From positions 6,076,001 through 6,140,000 of the forward strand of contig NZ_CP159342.1 of NCBI RefSeq assembly GCF_040499845.1: DNA of 64,000 nucleotides, written 5' to 3'. This document shows, piece by piece, positions 62,660 through 64,000 of this stretch; position 1 is the stretch's first letter, and every line of letters begins with the position of its first letter. This stretch comes from Micromonospora sp. CCTCC AA 2012012 (GTDB lineage Bacteria; Actinomycetota; Actinomycetes; Mycobacteriales; Micromonosporaceae). A program made the translations under genes and the position numbers. A model generated the notes under the pieces. It was given only the letters and a program-made list of their open reading frames with translations. It ran no database searches and was not told where the DNA came from.

Positions 62660-63120
62660 GTGAGGTGCGGCTGGGGCGGTTCCGCTGGTGGCACATCGAC
62701 CAGGTGCTGCCGATCGAGGCGGACCTCTTCGGCGCCGAGCAGTGGTCCCCGGCGATGTTCTGGAACGAACTGGCCAACGGCCACCACTACCTGGTCGCCA
62801 CCGACGACGACGGCGCGGTGCTCGGCTACGCCGGGCTCGCCGTGGCGCCGCCCGACGAGGCCTGGGTGCAGAACATCGCGGTGCGGCGGGACGTCCAGCG
62901 GCGAGGGGTCGGCCGGCTGCTGCTGGAGGCGCTGCTCGCCGAGGCCGCCCGGCGCGGTGCCCGGAGCACGCTGCTGGAGGTCGCGGCGGACAACGGCCCG
63001 GCTCAGCGGCTTTACGCCACGTACGGCTTCGAACCGATCGGGGTGCGGCGCGGCTACTACCAACCGAGCAACACCGACGCGCTGGTCATGCAGCGGAACC
63101 AGGAACAAGATCATGGCTGA
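62656..63120 (+). CDS. rimI: ribosomal protein S18 alanine N-acetyltransferase-like GNAT
   Basis: GNAT acetyltransferase of 154 residues. The acetyl-CoA pyrophosphate loop is [22 protein letters not shown], and the C-terminal [20 protein letters not shown] is the RimI signature. ATG 62656 overlaps the tsaB stop and its own end overlaps tsaD by 8 nt. The tsaB-rimI-tsaD order is conserved in actinobacteria. The substrate (S18 N-terminus in E. coli) is inferred. Confidence 0.95.
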   Translation: MSEVRLGRFRWWHIDQVLPIEADLFGAEQWSPAMFWNELANGHHYLVATDDDGAVLGYAGLAVAPPDEAWVQNIAVRRDVQRRGVGRLLLEALLAEAARRGARSTLLEVAADNGPAQRLYATYGFEPIGVRRGYYQPSNTDALVMQRNQEQDHG

Positions 63121-64000
63121 CGAACCACTGGTCCTCGGCATCGAGACCTCCTGCGACGAGACCGGCGTGGGCATCGTGCGGGGCCACACCCTGCTGGCCG
63201 ACGCGATCGCCTCCAGCGTGGACGAGCACGCCCGGTTCGGCGGTGTGGTGCCGGAGGTGGCCAGCCGGGCGCACCTGGAGGCCATCGTGCCGACCATGGA
63301 GCGGGCGCTCGCCGAGGCGGGGGTGACGATCGCCGACATCGACGCGATCGCGGTCACCTCCGGGCCGGGCCTGGCCGGTGCGCTGCTGGTCGGGGTGGCC
63401 GCCGCGAAGGGCTACGCGCTCGCCGCCGAGAAGCCGGTCTACGGGGTGAACCACCTCGCCGCACACGTCGCCGTGGACACCCTGGAGCACGGCCCGCTGC
63501 CCGAGCCGGCGATCGCCCTGCTGGTCTCCGGCGGGCACTCGTCGCTGCTGCGGGTCGACGACCTGGCCGGCGGTGTCACCCCGCTCGGCGCGACCATCGA
63601 CGACGCGGCCGGTGAGGCGTTCGACAAGGTGGCCCGCCTGCTCGGGCTGCCGTTCCCCGGCGGACCGTGGATCGACCGGGAGGCCCGGGCCGGGGACGCC
63701 GGGGCGATCGGCTTCCCGCGTGGCCTCACCGCCGCCAAGGATCTCGCCGCGCACCGCTACGACTTCTCCTTCTCCGGGCTGAAGACCGCGGTGGCCCGCT
63801 GGGTGGAGGCGCGGCAGCGGGCCGGCGAGCCGGTGCCGGTGGCCGACGTCGCCGCGTCCTTCCAGGAGGCGGTCTGCGACGTGCTGGTCGGCAAGGCGCT
63901 GGACGCCTGCCGTACGAGCGGGATCGACACGCTGGTGATCGGTGGGGGAGTGGCGGCCAACTCGCGGCTGCGGGCGATGGCCGAGCACCGCGCCGCGAAG
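63113..64000 (+). CDS. tsaD: tRNA N6-adenosine threonylcarbamoyltransferase TsaD (3' end outside window)
   Basis: Catalytic subunit transferring threonylcarbamoyl to A37 of ANN-decoding tRNAs. The first 296 residues are present: [11 protein letters not shown] at the N-terminus, the [12 protein letters not shown] loop, metal-binding His pair in [17 protein letters not shown], and [11 protein letters not shown] near the window end. The reading frame is open to base 64000, so roughly 50 C-terminal residues are missing. ATG 63113 overlaps the end of rimI by 8 nt. Confidence 0.97.
   Translation, partial: MADEPLVLGIETSCDETGVGIVRGHTLLADAIASSVDEHARFGGVVPEVASRAHLEAIVPTMERALAEAGVTIADIDAIAVTSGPGLAGALLVGVAAAKGYALAAEKPVYGVNHLAAHVAVDTLEHGPLPEPAIALLVSGGHSSLLRVDDLAGGVTPLGATIDDAAGEAFDKVARLLGLPFPGGPWIDREARAGDAGAIGFPRGLTAAKDLAAHRYDFSFSGLKTAVARWVEARQRAGEPVPVADVAASFQEAVCDVLVGKALDACRTSGIDTLVIGGGVAANSRLRAMAEHRAAK

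Overview
The window is very GC-rich actinobacterial DNA with G/C-biased third codon positions, many GTG starts and gene order typical of high-GC Gram-positives. The alleles (F420-type oxidoreductase, conservon, HemD-regulator fusion, many leaderless starts) suggest Micromonosporaceae, probably Micromonospora; this is an inference from sequence character, not from a search.

Layout. (1) 1-4066: end of the ribosomal/RNA polymerase operon, rpsM (cut by the window edge)-rpsK-rpsD-rpoA-rplQ-truA. (2) 4139-8712: a membrane protein, an RsmC-like methyltransferase, an ABC-F ATPase and an aldo/keto reductase, most with leaderless-type promoters. (3) 8903-14782: a complete thiamine operon behind a TPP riboswitch: thiE-thiO-thiS-thiG-second ThiE/TenI-like gene-thiD-thiC. 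(4) 14840-23499: a large Pro/Ala/Thr-rich membrane protein, then a divergent uptake/oxidation cluster (cupin, LLM flavin oxidoreductase and ABC ATPase on minus; binding lipoprotein and permease on plus) and a Leu/Ile/Val-type binding lipoprotein. (5) 23945-28524: a four-gene conservon (cvnABCD: sensor kinase, roadblock, DUF742, GTPase). (6) 28585-39139: nitrate assimilation: nasA-type nitrate reductase, FAD electron-transfer protein, nirB, nirD and a HemD/winged-helix regulator in one minus-strand operon, with narK on plus. Both nasA and narK carry a four-half-site GlnR-like box placed exactly 10 nt before a -10 element. A methyltransferase and a MazEF-like toxin-antitoxin pair lie between them. 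(7) 39350-46643: rplM-rpsI, glmM, a repeat-rich gap (41753-42247), an aldolase/aminotransferase pair, and glmS. (8) 46714-53781: an EspC-like protein with a DUF1023 hydrolase, then acpS-nnr-alr-hydrolase-tsaE. (9) 53782-61981: an accessory block that separates tsaE from tsaB: a secreted CBM32 glycosidase, a Ser/Thr kinase and LacI repressor, ung, and a small unrecognised cassette (130-aa protein, radical SAM/SPASM protein broken by an in-frame TGA, LpxL-like acyltransferase). (10) 61982-64000: tsaB-rimI-tsaD, the last cut by the window edge.

The best candidate for an undescribed system is the 59253-61910 cassette, which looks like a peptide-modification (RiPP-type) locus pairing radical SAM chemistry with an acyltransferase. 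The strongest regulatory signals are the paired GlnR-like boxes, the TPP riboswitch whose closing stem reaches the thiE ribosome-binding site, the dyad symmetry over the toxin-antitoxin promoter, and a 32-bp inverted repeat next to a 19-bp tandem array downstream of glmM.
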